Assembly (NCBI GenBank): GCA_020631735.1 | Contig: CM036159.1 | Location: forward strand, 94,722,656-94,786,655 | Direction of reading: 5' to 3' | From: Saccharum officinarum | Lineage: Eukaryota; Streptophyta; Magnoliopsida; Poales; Poaceae | Length of the DNA: 64,000 nt | Shown: one piece after another, positions 23,618 through 34,400 of the stretch | Layout of the letters: the number at the start of each line of letters is the position of its first letter | Position numbering within the stretch: the first letter of the stretch is position 1 | The notes under the pieces: model-generated | What the model was told of the DNA's origin: nothing | The model's input: only the letters and a program-made list of their open reading frames with translations | The model's database searches: none | Position numbers and translations under genes: made by a program

Positions 23618-25433
23618 TTACACTCTAGAGGGCACAATACTAGCACTAGCTGCAGCATAAGCATTTGCAAGGCCAGGAACAGAGTCCTTGTGACAGTCGA
23701 TGAACTTCGATTTGAAAGCCTGCTCTCCAAGAAGAGCTAACGAGAAAAGGTTCATATTGCTATTCAGCAATCCCCTTTCCTGCAACACTTTTATGACATG
23801 ATGCCGGGGCACTAGCCGCTTCTCCAAGCTTAATGTGAGCAGGATAGGTCTTTGCACAATATACTGTGGCTCCATCGCAGCCTCATTGACCAGAAACTCG
23901 ATCTTGCGAAGAAGAGTCGCATCAGATAATCCTAGTATTTGTGGCATCTTGGACACTGCAATGGAAACATCAGACTCAGAAAAACCAAGAGTCCTCTTAA
24001 AGAACTCAAACTTGGCAGCAACCTTCTCACGGGAAAACTGCTGACGATTGCCAATGCTTGCCTAAACATCCGCGAAGTGGGAGGCACCCTAAGTTCTTCT
24101 GCCCGCAGCAAAACCTCCTTCACGCGTTCAGGGTTGAAGGTAAGCACCCACGGGTCCTTTAGACACACCTTAGCAACATCTGGAACACCACGCTGACGAA
24201 ACAGAGCTATGTTGGGCTTGATTACCTTCTCAAGGCTCGCCGAGAGGAGGCCCCAGCTCTTCTTTGCGGCCACCAGGACCCGATCAAACAAGCCGCAGAA
24301 GGAGATGAAGAACTCGAGCCTAGGAGTGACGTCGCACTCACGGAGAGCGCGTGAGGCGACCAGGAGGAAGCGAGTGATCTGAGGAGTAGACAGGCTGACG
24401 CGGTCGCGGAGAGCCAGAACGCGGGGAGCGAGCATGGGCAGCGGCAGGGGTATGCCTGGGTATTCATCGGAATACCCAAGATTTAGGTGAAAACATAAAT
24501 ATACATAGTATACAAAAGCCAACAAACCAACTGGTAGCAGCGAAGCAGGCCAACGTGGTCAAGGCTCAAGCCACCAGCTGCGTGCGTACAGACCACTGCA
24601 CCCGGTAAAGATTCCATTTTCTCTTGTAAAAAAAAGATTCCATTTTCTCCTCTAATTCATTTGTTCTTGCTGCTGCCGTCCACTGGCTGCTTGCTACTTT
24701 GTTTTTTTTTTACATTCTGTTCTTTGTAAATTGTAATTCCTAGCATATTTGCATATTTGCACTAGCATATTTGCATATTTGCATTAATGTAGATGGAGAA
24801 GAAGGGTACTAGCTAGCATATTTGCTTTATGGGAGAAAGCTGCAAAGTTGAAAATTGTAATAGCATTTACTGTTTTGTAACCTTTCTAAATTATTAGAAA
24901 TCTGCTACAATGCCACTATGTTATTACTGTGGATTTGTTATGATCATGAGTGCACTTTGATTATTGTTACGGACGTATAGTCCAAAATACTTGCATTGCA
25001 AAAAAAAATTATATGGAATACCCTACCGCAAAATTCTGGCTCCGCCACTGGGAGCGAGGTTCTTCACGGAAGCGCGGAGGAGCAGCGGGTCCGCGGAGAC
25101 GACTGCGGCGATGTCGGCGCGGGAGAGGCCGTCGCCGGAGAGCAGGGCGATGATGGCATCGGGGTTGGAGGCGGCGGAGATGAAGCGGGAGTGTGGGATC
25201 TCTTCCTTGCGGGATGCTTTGGATAACCTGTGGAATGCCTTCTTGGACACCTCGCGGGCTTGGGTTGGTGCGAGGCCACAGGCGGCGACGAGGTAGTCCT
25301 CGAGGGAGAAGGGTGCGGGGGCGGTTGCCCCCGTGGAGGTGGAGATGAGGCGGCACGCGCGGGGTTGGATGGGGGAGGGAAGTGGGGAGGCAGCGCGGAG
25401 TAGAGGGAGGAGGCAATTTTGGAGGCGCAGCAT
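23618..25433 (-). pseudogene. mTERF family protein, interrupted by a transposon and a frameshift
   Basis: The N-terminal part (25433-25051) starts MLRLQNCLLPLLRAASPLP, an organelle-targeting type N-terminus, then a typical plant mTERF opening (LVAACGLAPTQAREVSKK). The C-terminal part resumes at 24432 (LALRDRVSLSTPQITRFLL) and runs with repeated mTERF helices (PWVLTFNPERVKEVLLRAEEL; MPQILGLSDATLLRKIEFL) to the stop at 23618. Between them lies a 618-bp element (24433-25050). A single missing base in a run of A (plus strand, about 24034-24037) shifts the frame so that the frame ending ...VSSFPVRRL becomes out of register with the downstream mTERF repeats. mTERFs regulate transcription or RNA in mitochondria or plastids. 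As read, this copy cannot make a full protein. It has no intron in the coding part, as usual for this plant subfamily. Confidence 0.85.
24433..25050 (-). mobile_element. hAT-like non-autonomous transposon inside the mTERF coding sequence
   Basis: The 618-bp insert is bounded by a perfect 8-bp direct repeat ggagcgag (24425-24432 and 25051-25058; a ninth base also matches). The right end reads CTGGCTCCGCCACTG and the left end CATGGGCAGCGGCAGG, imperfect inverted repeats of the CAGTGGCGGAGCC type. Removing one repeat plus the insert joins the two mTERF halves at Asn-Leu-Ala-Pro/Arg-Val without loss of frame. Interior AT-rich, no ORF of note. Confidence 0.85.
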
Positions 25434-25841
25434 GGCGGAGCGACGGAGCCGCAGAGGAGCCCCGCCGCGCCAGGCCAGGTGAGAGGATGTGCAGCAGGGC
25501 TGGCTCGCAGAGTCGCAGCCGAAAGCAGGCTACGCTACGCGACGGGCGCGAGGGACGCTGCGTACAAGCCGGTCGCGTACAGCTTCCCTCCGGTAGTCCA
25601 GTTGGCCAGCCATCCCATATGATGGTATGAGTAAGCTCGGCTGACACCCAGGCTGTGGCCCAGTTGCCCACGCATCAGCGGCAGCCCAACCGGAAAGGAA
25701 AAAAAAAAGGTCCATTTTCCGTAGTCTGAGTTTACTACCGATTACTGAACTTCACCCTTATAAAAAAAACTACTAAACTTCAAATCCAATCATCTTACTC
25801 ATAATATCTTAGAACCGTTCAATTTACCTCCGTATCCCGTT

Positions 25842-26475
25842 TTGAAGTGGCTTAGGCGGTTTTGTTTCTTTTCCTAAAAAAAACCCGTAAACACTTATAT
25901 TTTTAAACTACAAAAAACAAATCTCTAAACTTCTCAAAATTTTGAGAAAAATCTTAGAGATAGATTGTGATACGAAAAATACAAATAAAATATTTATAGC
26001 TCATGAAAAATATCTCTAGATGCTTCAAAAAATAATGTTAGCTCTAAAAATAGGAAAAATCTAGAAAATTCATAAGACATTATAATAGATTTCTAAACAT
26101 GTTTTGAAAAAATTTCAGAAAAAATACACAATCAACATGAATGCATTCAGCATTAATGTGTGTTACATTCATATTGGTCGCATATCATATTTTTACGTGC
26201 AAAATTTTTAAAACATGTTTATATACCAATTATAATATTTTTAGGAATTTTCTAGTTTTTATAGATATTTTCCCCCATTTTCATAGAGCTAAATCTTAAC
26301 TTTTTAAGTTTCTAAAGATATTTTCATGAGCTCTAAACATTTTATTTGAACTTGTCATGTGCTAATATATCTCTAAGTTTTTCATACGAAAGTTTTAGAA
26401 ACTTAGAGACATTTAAACCATATCAAATACCTATCCAAATTTTTAACTACAAAAATTACAAAACCACTTCAAACC
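25842..26475. mobile_element. Foldback (long inverted repeat) element
   Basis: The left side tttttgaagtgg/cttagagata...aaataaaatatttatagctcatgaaaaatatct...ctagaaaattc...aacatgtttt pairs with the reverse complement of the right side (aacatgttta...gaattttctag...agatattttcatgagctctaaacattttatttgaact...tatctctaag...ccacttcaaa). The centre is near 26160. Arms are about 290 bp, imperfect. The whole element could fold into a hairpin if transcribed. Class not assigned. Confidence 0.65.
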
Positions 26476-28299
26476 AAAGGCAGAAAGACATGCATAGCAA
26501 AGCCCAAGCGCCCAGTCCTTAACCGCTTGAAAAAGACGTTCGCACAATGAAGCCACCTTGTTGTATCATGGGTTTGAGCTCATCGCCTCACACTGCAATT
26601 AGATACTATTAGTTTAGTATGTTCAAAAAAAACTATTAGTTTAGTGGATAATGAAATTTAAGATTTGTACATCGATTTCCTTGTGGACAGTTTGTCAGAT
26701 ATAGTTACTAGTACTAACATTTACATGTTGTGATAAATAGGTTGTAACTGCCTTAGGGCATGTTTGGAATGTAGGAATTTTACAGAAACATGAAAAAGTT
26801 CCATGTTTCAAATAGGGCCTAGTGATTCTGATGTCAGCCTTGTGTCCTGTTTATTTGACTTCTTGAGCAATATTTAAATTAATGTTAACTAAATTGGATA
26901 CTTGAACCATTTGTGGTTGTGGATTTGCCCAACCTTTTCAGCAAGGAATTATGCTTGTGTATTTGAAAGGAAATAATGAGTTGTATGTTAGCAGCTGAAG
27001 ATATATATACTTTTTCCGTCCTGTTTTGTTTATCTTGTAGTATTAACGGCTTCTCATTTCATCTCTGCAGTGTGCAGTGGTCCATCAACCAAATGGTTCA
27101 CAGGAGAAGTCACAGATTCACAATATAGTCATTTGTCCATTTCTTACATGCTAAATTCCTAACAACGAGGAACACGTGGTCTGGGACCTTCGTGAACTAC
27201 ATCAAAATCCAGAAGACACCTATAGAACTGATTGTCCAGGTATGCAGTTATTGCACTTCAGTTTTTCTTTTTGTTGATATTGTTCCTGCTATTTTGTTAT
27301 TGAAGCACCAGAAAGACGAGAGTAAAACAGAAGTTTAATTATCAAGATGGAGATGTGGACAGCTATACCGCATGACTAGTTCTACTAGGAACCTAGTTAG
27401 ATATACTCCTTGTTTATTTTTTGAAGGTGTTAGATATACTGTTGATCCTAAGGTGATATTTTGTCTTCATTTCCAAACAGAGAAATTCACATGTCACGAA
27501 GTCACTGCAGCCACTTGCCGTGGAAAGTTGTTCCCTCTCCAAATTTCCAGTGGATTTGATTCAACTTGCCTCCCTGGCTCTCAGCCCATTGGTGATCATT
27601 TTTTAGAAGATCACCAGGGGATGATATATCACCACCTGGATTTTCATTACCCCATGTGCCAGCAAATTTTCATTGGTGGCACCAGTACTGTAGGTGAATC
27701 AAAAGGGTCAATTGCTATTCAGAGGATGCTCTTGCAAAAGGGCAAATTGCTATTCAGCTAGAGCGGATGCAAATGAATCTGCTTTGGTGACAATGGGACC
27801 TGCTCTCAGCATCTCATGCCGCCATGCAGGAACTCAATGGCCACAGCTTTATCATCTCATCATCTGAAGTTCTGAACTCTAATATGGTACGTTTCCCCTT
27901 AACGTGATTTTTATCGTGCTGTGAAGGATTTGACATGCATCACATCTTAACTGTTTGCATATGTTATTCAGATCGAAGATTCTGCAGTAAGCAGTAGCCT
28001 GGCATGATTCACAAATACAGGAATCGTCCCCAAATATGACAGATCAAGTGTTAGAAAAATATGGCCCATCAAAAGATGGATTCGAGATCATCACACAAAA
28101 AGATCAGAAGGATAATTCTCTCCGTGTGTCTTATCAAGATTTATACAAGATATAAGGAACTGCATGACAAGAATCAGCAAGCAAGATGCTCTGTTTCAAG
28201 ACATTTTTACAGACTAAAAAACGATTAGGCAAAATTCCAATTCTACATATAGTCCACATGTTCCCTTTCCACCAATTTCCTACTGTAACTAAGGGGCAC

Positions 28300-28316
28300 C
28301 CCGTGCTTCGCACGGG
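28300..28316 (-). other. Helitron-like terminal hairpin
   Basis: CCCGTGC-TTC-GCACGGG is a perfect 7-bp stem with a 3-nt loop. On the minus strand it is followed by GTGCCCCTTAGT, which resembles the hairpin plus CTAGT end of plant Helitrons but with an extra T (CTTAG instead of CTAG). The matching 5' end was not found. Confidence 0.35.
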
Positions 28317-28906
28317 CGAAGGGAGTTGCACCAACCAAAAAAAATAAAAAGAGGGGAGGATGGAACAGTGACGGGCGTGGTGACACTATGTACTGTTTAT
28401 GTGACCCGGGACTGTGGGATAACGGGTAAGAACATTGTTCATAGGATCTGGTATTGTTGGGTACCGGGTTTTTGCTGTTCACTAACGGGCCGATCTACAG
28501 TGACAGGGTATTACTGTTGATGAATAGGAAAATAGGGGTGGGAAATACCTGCTACTGTGTAACTACAGTACCAATCACCACGTTTAAAGATCTACAGAGA
28601 TGTAACTGAAAGCAGGCACAACACTATGCCTCGTCACCTGAATTCTAAGTTCTTTTTCATGAGGTACACAAGATAGTTCAAATGCTGCACTTCCAGTTTC
28701 AGGCCCTCGTTTTCACATCCTAGGAAGAAATCTGATGGATCGATTTTTTCCCAAAGAAGCAAGTAAGGGCATAAGCGATTGATGATCGCTTTTGGATGCA
28801 GTTTCAATTGATTCTTTGCTATCAAGTCCTAATTTTTTTGTTTGGCCAATTGTCAAATGCTGCATATAATCTGAATGGGCTAAGATTCCTGGGAGGATCA
28901 TGAGGG

Positions 28907-29369
28907 TTAACAATGTGAACAAGTACAATAACTCGAATTTTCATGTCTGTAAGCATTAGCATTTTCAAGTCTACAGGCATGCGCTGTTGCGAAACACAAG
29001 TTCAAGGGAATTTCTGGCAAGTGATGTCTGGTAGTAAGGATTACTAATCACCAGAACTGATTTGCTAAGGTCAGACCCTGAAAAATTTTTCCTAAGGCAA
29101 AATTGTGTATAATTTTGATTGGAAGTTGGAACAATACTGCAAAGATGTTATTACAATATATTTCTTACTTCAGCTTTTGAAGGACAAAATTTCTGTTTAT
29201 TTAGTGCAGAACATCCATTCATTGTAGGAGGGTAATTCCCCTCATACTGACAGCAGTACTTACAAATAGTGTAAACCCATCATGTGAGGTGATGTGAACC
29301 CAGAATCCATGTTATAAAAGTAGAATGCCTGCTATCTATCATCCACGTGCTATAAAAGTAGAAATGTTT
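28907..29369. repeat. Duplicated segment, copy B (partner at 22445-22875)
   Basis: Collinear with copy A; see there. This copy keeps about 30 bp more in the interior and is flanked on the left by non-retroelement sequence, so copy A, not B, is the one cut by the retroelement-like block. Confidence 0.75.
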
Positions 29370-31309
29370 CGCGTGGATAAGTTTATCCAAAACAAATTGT
29401 GTAAATAAATGAGTTGGATATGTTGTGTATAAATTTTTTGAAACCCATTGAACAACAAAAAGATATGTGTATATATAAATTAAAAATTTATTACATAAAA
29501 GTATAGCTAGATAGCTTATTTTAAGAAATTGTTATGATAAATTTGTCCGTTAACAGTTATTAACAAAAACTGGATTATAGATGTTAAGTAGAAAAACTGT
29601 CATGATAAGCTGTCCATGCAAAAGAAAGTTAGTAATAAGTTTTGTCCTACAAAATATTGTGCATTATTAAAGTTGTAAGTATAGCTTTGGAACTTCTTGG
29701 AAATGAAAGTTGCATAAACCTTTTTTTCTTTTTCTTTTTTTTTTAAAAGAGGAAAGTGGCGTAGATTTGTTTGATGGTTTGATTTAAAACGAACGTTCGT
29801 TGATTCTTGGAGTCAGCCACGCTAACACCAAAACGCTCCTCCGCCAAAGCTCGGACGATCACTGCATGATGGAATGGACCGTGCGTGGGTTGTTACAATA
29901 GCAGATCTAGCGTATGATTGGTTTGCTTTTAAAATTTGCTATGCCAGAAATTTGGTAAACCAAGATTTTAGCTAGCATTTGGTTTGCTACCAAAAACTTA
30001 TTAAACTTTCATATTTAGCTTGTCAAATCTATGGTAATTTTTTTGTTTAACTTTTGGCTGGCTAAATCTTTGGCATGATAAATTTTGAAACTCAACCAAG
30101 CAGACCCCTAATGTGTGAGCCAACGAGGTCTAGTGACAGATCTAGAAATTGTATGGGACCAGGACTGGTTAGTGGCTGACTCTGCTAGCTAGTAGTTAAC
30201 CATACATAATTTTTGTAATTTTATTCCTTGGTACACTTTTTAAGTAGCTTTGTTATAATGATTTTTGCTTGTCTACTAGCAGGACTAGGAGCCCGGGCAG
30301 CACGGGGCGTGTAGACTATAGACAGTGTAACAGTTGAGTAGTGCCGGACGATAGCAAGATATTTTGCGAGTGGCGCCACTACTGTGCCGCGTCAAGGCAT
30401 GAAATTGCAAAGGATGCCCCCCACCCCCAAAGCCGAGCAAGATATTTTGCGAGGCTCCCTCCATTCTAAGCAGTATACACATTAACATTGTCGATCTTAT
30501 CTGCCAAGCTTGGAGATAAGGATGACACCTCTTTGTTTAATGGCTGTTTTTGGTGGGATGGCCCATGGTGGGGAGTCCGTCCGTGACTTTGGGCGACCGG
30601 CCGGCCGGAGGAGAGGATGACGATAGAGCCGCACAGGCGCTGACACGCCCGCGGGCCGCCGTTGCACAGGACGTGTGTGTTCCAGTGTTCCGTATATATG
30701 GCGCAGGATTGCTGCTGGCAATACTCTCTCCGTGCTTTCTTTATATATATATAAAAGAAAATGGAAGCTCCAGCAAAGTAGGTAGGTGCGCGCGACCCCA
30801 TCGGAGCTGGAACGCCAGATGATCCCGTAGATACCGGCCGGGTTATTGCTTTGTTTACCGCCTGTTATTAGCTGCTGTCCTGTCCAGTTGGTGGACCAAC
30901 AAGTTGCTGCTGCTGCTGAAATGATGATCAGGATCGAGGAACCGGATCTGCTGCTGGCTTTCTGCTTTCGTGTAAAATGTAAATAGGAGTAAACATTTTT
31001 GTTCAAGGTCGTCAAGGTCATCCAATGGACGATCAGTAGCAGTAGTAGTGTGCTAAGAATTCTGAACAAAATAACTGGAGAATAATAACAATTTGCAGTA
31101 CTACTGTACTAGGATTGTTTTTTTTTTTTGAAAGGCGTACTAGGATTATATTAGAGATAGGGACGGACACTCAGCCGCCTGTCATGGCATGATGATATCT
31201 TCCAGAGACATCGTCCACGCGTACAAACCTGTGTGCTCTGCTGCTAGTCCTGTGTGCTCTGCAGCCGCCGCCGCCTCAAAAGTCAAGCCCCACCCCCATC
31301 CCCACCGCG

Positions 31310-31318
31310 TATATAAAA
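31310..31318 (+). promoter_or_regulatory. TATA box of the small WAFLNEPP gene
   Basis: TATATAAAA lies 130 bp upstream of the ATG at 31448 in a C-rich context (ccccaccgcg before it), the usual layout of a grass core promoter. It predicts a leader of about 100 nt. Confidence 0.6.
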
Positions 31319-31447
31319 ACGACCACCTGCCGCCGAGGCTTATCGATCACCACTACACACTGCTGCCTCTGCCTCGTACTCATCCAGTTTGTGTGAACTG
31401 AAGGCTCTGTCACGACCTGAGTTTCTGACTAGTTTCGCGCTCTCGTG

Positions 31448-34400
31448 ATGGGGTCTCTCATGGCTGGCTGGGACTCGCCGGTTCTTGGCGACGACGGCAA
31501 GAAAGGTACGCGGAAGAAGATGGGCACATCTCTCTGATAGACTTTGATAAACTTGCTAGGATCTATGACTAGTAGCGCGAACGGGAATCGGGATACAAAG
31601 AACAAACTGTGATGTACTGTGAGGTAGATCTAGGGGTTTAGAAGTTAAACCGTCGTTGGAGGGAGCAGATCCGGAGGTGTCCATGGCGTAGATGTGTCGG
31701 TGAAGTAGATCACGCCTTCCTTCGGGCCTCCACCGGCGTTGTCCGACGATGGTGGTGCGGCAGTAGAGAGGTGACGGCGCGGTGGTGCTTCCCGACGCCA
31801 CTGCGCGATGCCGATCGGTGGCCTAGGGTTGTAGAGTGGGGTTTGGGGCACGGCGAACCTCGTTACCCGAGCCTGCGGCCCCCACTCCCTTTATATAGCG
31901 CAGCGCGTCGGGGGCCCACCAACCATGGAACGGTTGGGCGCCCCCGATCAGGGCGCGATCCAGGGGATGAGGCCCCAGCCGTTGGGCTGGGCCTCTGAGA
32001 TCATCCTAACATTCTCCCCCTTGATCTCATCTCTGCTTTCTCACTTTGTTAACCCACCCCATCACAAATTAGTGTATTGAGCATGTTTCATCATAACAGT
32101 TATTACCATTAGATTAGACAGCCACAGACACTTTTCTGTTCAGAGGTAGATTCTCGCCTTGGGCCCTCTTACTTATCAGGAATCACAGGCCTTCCTTCAA
32201 ACCCATGCCGGCTACGTGTTCTCTGAACACATTGGGCGGTAAGCCTTTCGTAAGCGGATCCGCTAACATCTTTTCTGTGCCTATATGTTCAAGACTTATG
32301 ACGTGATCCCGGATTTTATCCTTCACAACATAATATTTTATGTCAATGTGCTTGGCGGCATTGCTTGACTTATTGTTGTGAGCGTACAACACTGCTGGCT
32401 CGTTATCACAATATAACTTTAGTGGTTTATCGATGCTGTCGACCACCTTCAAACTAGGTATAAATTTCTTAAGCCAATTCACCTGTCCTGACGCCTCATA
32501 ACAAGCAATAAACTCAGCATACATTGTGGACGATGCAGTGACTATTGTTTGTTTTGAGCTTTTCCATGATATGGCTCCTTGCGCGAGAGTGAATATATAC
32601 CCTGAGGTAGACTTTCTATCATCTCCCGCGTAATCAGAATCTGAATATCCTACTATTTGTAGGTCATCAGATCTTCTGTAGGTTAGCATGAGCCCTTTTG
32701 TACCTTGCAAATATCTTAAGACCTTCTTTACCAAATTCCAGTGTTCCATACCTGGATTACTTTGATATCTGCCAAGCAGCCCAGTCACAAAGGCCAGATC
32801 TGGGCGTGTGCACACTTGAGCATACTGTAAGCTTCCGACAGCTGAAGCGTATGGAACGGCTTGCATGCGATCGCGCTCGAACTTGCTCTTGGGACATTGA
32901 TGTTCCCCATACTTGTCACCTTTTACAATAGGAGCAGGTGATGGTCTACACTTATGCATATTGAATTTCTTCAATATTTTCTCTATATATGCCTCTTGGG
33001 ACAATCCCAATACCCCTCGGTTTCTATCTCGGTGAATCTTTATGCCCAAGACAAAAGAAGCTTCACCTAAATCCTTCATATCAAAATTTGAGGACAAAAA
33101 TCTCTTGGTTTCCTGTAGCAGAGTGACATCACTACTTGCTAGTAGAATGTCATCTACATACAGTACTAGGAAAATATATTTCCCATTCTTAAACTTTGCA
33201 TACACGCAATTGTCCTCAACATTCTCTTTAAACCCAAACTTCCTGATTGTCTTATCAAATTTCAAATACCACTGTCTGGATGCTTGCTTTAATCCATAAA
33301 TGGACTTCTTCAGGCGACAACCCATTCTTTCCTTGCCTGTCACAGCAAAACCTTTCGGTTGTGCCATATACACTCTTTCTTCTAGATCCCCATTGAGAAA
33401 CGCTGTCTTCACATCCATCTGATGTAATTCTAGATCAAAATGTGCCACTAGGGCCATTATGATTCTAAAGGAGTCCTTGCTCGAGACGGGAGAGAACGTT
33501 TCATTGTAATCTATCCCTTCTCGCTGAGTAAAACCTTTTGCTACCAATCTTGCTTTATACCTTTCTATGTTCCCTTTGGAGTCACGTTTCACTTTGTAGA
33601 CCCATTTACAGCCTACTGTTTTGGCTCCTTCAGGAATTTCCTCTAGGTCCCAAACTTTATTGGTACTCATGGACTTTAATTCATCTTCCATGGCTTCTTG
33701 CCACTTAGATGCTTCAGTGCTCCTCATGGCTTCTTCAAATGAGGTAGGTTCATCCTCCATCTGAACTTCTTCGCATTCATAGACTATATAGTCATCTGGA
33801 ATAGGAGACTTTCTCACTCTTTGAGGTCTGCCAGAAGGTTCTGCTACTGGCATTTCTTGTTCTTGAGGCTGATCTTGCTGGGGCTGCTGTTCATCAACTA
33901 TGGGTTCATTCGGTTCCTGAAGGACAGGTTCCGAATTAGCCGTGGGCGAAATTACAGCAGGTGTTGTCACCACTTGCGTAGGTCCAACAACAACAGGCAG
34001 CGTGAAGTAGGGTTCCTGCACCATAGGGATAGGCACGAACACCCGCTTCTCTTCAAGGGTGATTTCTCGCGCTGTCTTGCTCCCCCTGATCATCTGATCT
34101 TCTAGAAAACTAGCGTGTCTCGTTTCCACAAACTTGGTATGTCTACCAGGGCAGTAAAAACGATAACCTTTGGACTTTTCTGGATAGCCAATGAAATGGC
34201 AACTTACTGTTTTGGGGTCTAGCTTTCCTATATTCGGGTTAAATACTTTTGCTTCAGCAGGGCTCCCCCAGACACGCAGATGGTTGACTGAGGGCTTCCT
34301 GCCGGTCCACAACTCATACGGTGTTTTAAGTACTGACTTGCTCGGAACTCTGTTGAGAATGTGAATGGCGGTTTTTAAGGCCTCCATCCACAAACTCAGT

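Larger units (their letters stand above)
25434..31309. other. Intergenic region between the mTERF gene and the small WAFLNEPP gene
   Basis: Contains the mTERF upstream region, a foldback element (about 25842-26475), an unrecognised low-coding stretch (27060-28240, with a 129-codon frame at 27372-27761 that matches nothing I know), a Helitron-like hairpin (28300-28316), duplicated segment copy B (28907-29369), a MITE-like block (about 29930-30105) and a GC-rich stretch 30550-30830 without credible coding. No further gene is supported. Confidence 0.55.

Noticed and set aside
27372..27761. 129-codon ORF in the intergenic region
   Set aside because: No recognisable domain; contains low-complexity turns and direct repeats (gcaaaagggcaaattgctattcag). 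Left as unassigned.
31556..31851. Identical small ORFs at 31556-31851 and 37459-37754
   Set aside because: They are the two LTR copies of the Copia element, so identity reflects LTR duplication, not paralogous genes.
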